A program made the position numbers and the translations under genes. Source: an uncultured Collinsella sp. (GTDB lineage Bacteria > Actinomycetota > Coriobacteriia > Coriobacteriales > Coriobacteriaceae). Taken from it: a DNA stretch of 49,803 bases. Numbering within the stretch: position 1 is the stretch's first letter; the number at the start of each line of letters is the position of its first letter. The notes below the pieces were generated by a model. The model saw only the letters and a list, made by a program, of their open reading frames with translations. It did no database searches and was not told the DNA's origin. The DNA lies in NCBI GenBank assembly GCA_900768265.1, contig CAAGCF010000034.1, positions 1-49,803 of the forward strand, read 5' to 3'. Of this stretch, positions 49,712 to 49,803 are shown piece by piece.

Positions 49712-49751
49712 TTCCCATATCCATCCGTACATGTACGGATGAATATGGGAA
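49712..49751. repeat. 40-bp near-perfect palindrome
   Basis: The core CATCCGTACATGTACGGATG (49722-49741) is a perfect 20-bp palindrome, and TTCCCATAT / ATATGGGAA extend it on each side with a single mismatch pair between. It precedes a GC-rich palindromic stretch (GGCCGGACCGGCCGGCC) and a ribosome-site-like CGGAGGA at the window edge, so it may control a gene that starts just beyond it. Confidence 0.65.
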
Positions 49752-49803
49752 TCCGATACCCTGAGGGCCGGACCGGCCGGCCCCGGGAGATCGGAGGACG
49801 GCA

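Noticed and set aside
1..49803. CRISPR array, tRNA or rRNA genes
   Set aside because: No regularly spaced repeats with spacers were seen, and scanning by eye found no tRNA T-loop with matching acceptor arms and no rRNA-like tracts. A covariance-model scan would settle the tRNA question.

Overview
The window is about 50 kb of high-GC (about 60%) bacterial chromosome, densely packed with short intergenic gaps and genes on both strands. A fused single-chain PurL, a ferredoxin-fused EtfA lactate dehydrogenase cluster, reverse rubrerythrin, Elp3, sortase-anchored pilin-like proteins and several families of short hairpin repeats together suggest an anaerobic gut actinobacterium of the Coriobacteriia, most likely Collinsella. 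That assignment is inference from gene content. No rRNA, tRNA or CRISPR array was seen.

Layout. 1-13.8 kb is mostly housekeeping and metabolism: a CPA2 cation/proton antiporter, purL, an EamA transporter, a membrane GGDEF protein, a 2-keto-3-deoxygluconate permease, an HD phosphohydrolase, and an lctD-etfB-etfA cluster predicted to encode an electron-confurcating lactate dehydrogenase. 13.8-21.8 kb is an accessory cell-surface region. It holds a five-gene operon of exported proteins (14139-17315), a DUF554 membrane protein, a broken LacI gene, a sortase-anchored pilin-like protein, an orphan sorting-signal remnant and a truncated BspA-like protein. A 20-bp repeat, present as two inverted copies (18130 and 21767), ends both truncated genes.

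21.87-27.47 kb carries a three-gene cassette: a TerB-N/TerB-C protein, a BrxD-like ATPase and an Lhr/BrxHI-like helicase. It lacks the methylase and phosphatase of BREX and is the best candidate in the window for a poorly characterised defence or DNA-processing system. 27.5-44.9 kb returns to ordinary functions: a spermidine-synthase-like protein with elp3, an XRE regulator with a DUF4097 protein, two methyltransferases including TrmB, a Ski2-like helicase, a DUF2130 protein, a ChbG-like deacetylase, a phosphoesterase, a HIRAN protein, an aldehyde/alcohol dehydrogenase operon and reverse rubrerythrin. A 27-residue membrane peptide lies in the 41.25 kb gap. 45-49.6 kb holds a putative endonuclease-like protein and the divergent pdxR / pdxS-pdxT vitamin B6 locus.

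Short repeats are the other theme. Three 123-bp elements with long terminal inverted repeats (34150, 44997, 46417) have equal length despite divergent interiors; two of them supply the last three codons and the stop of the neighbouring minus-strand gene. Hairpins containing a GGGACAGG core sit directly after three stop codons, and a pair of compensating hairpins lies after the antiporter gene. Repeats at gene 3' ends therefore seem to be a systematic property of this genome.
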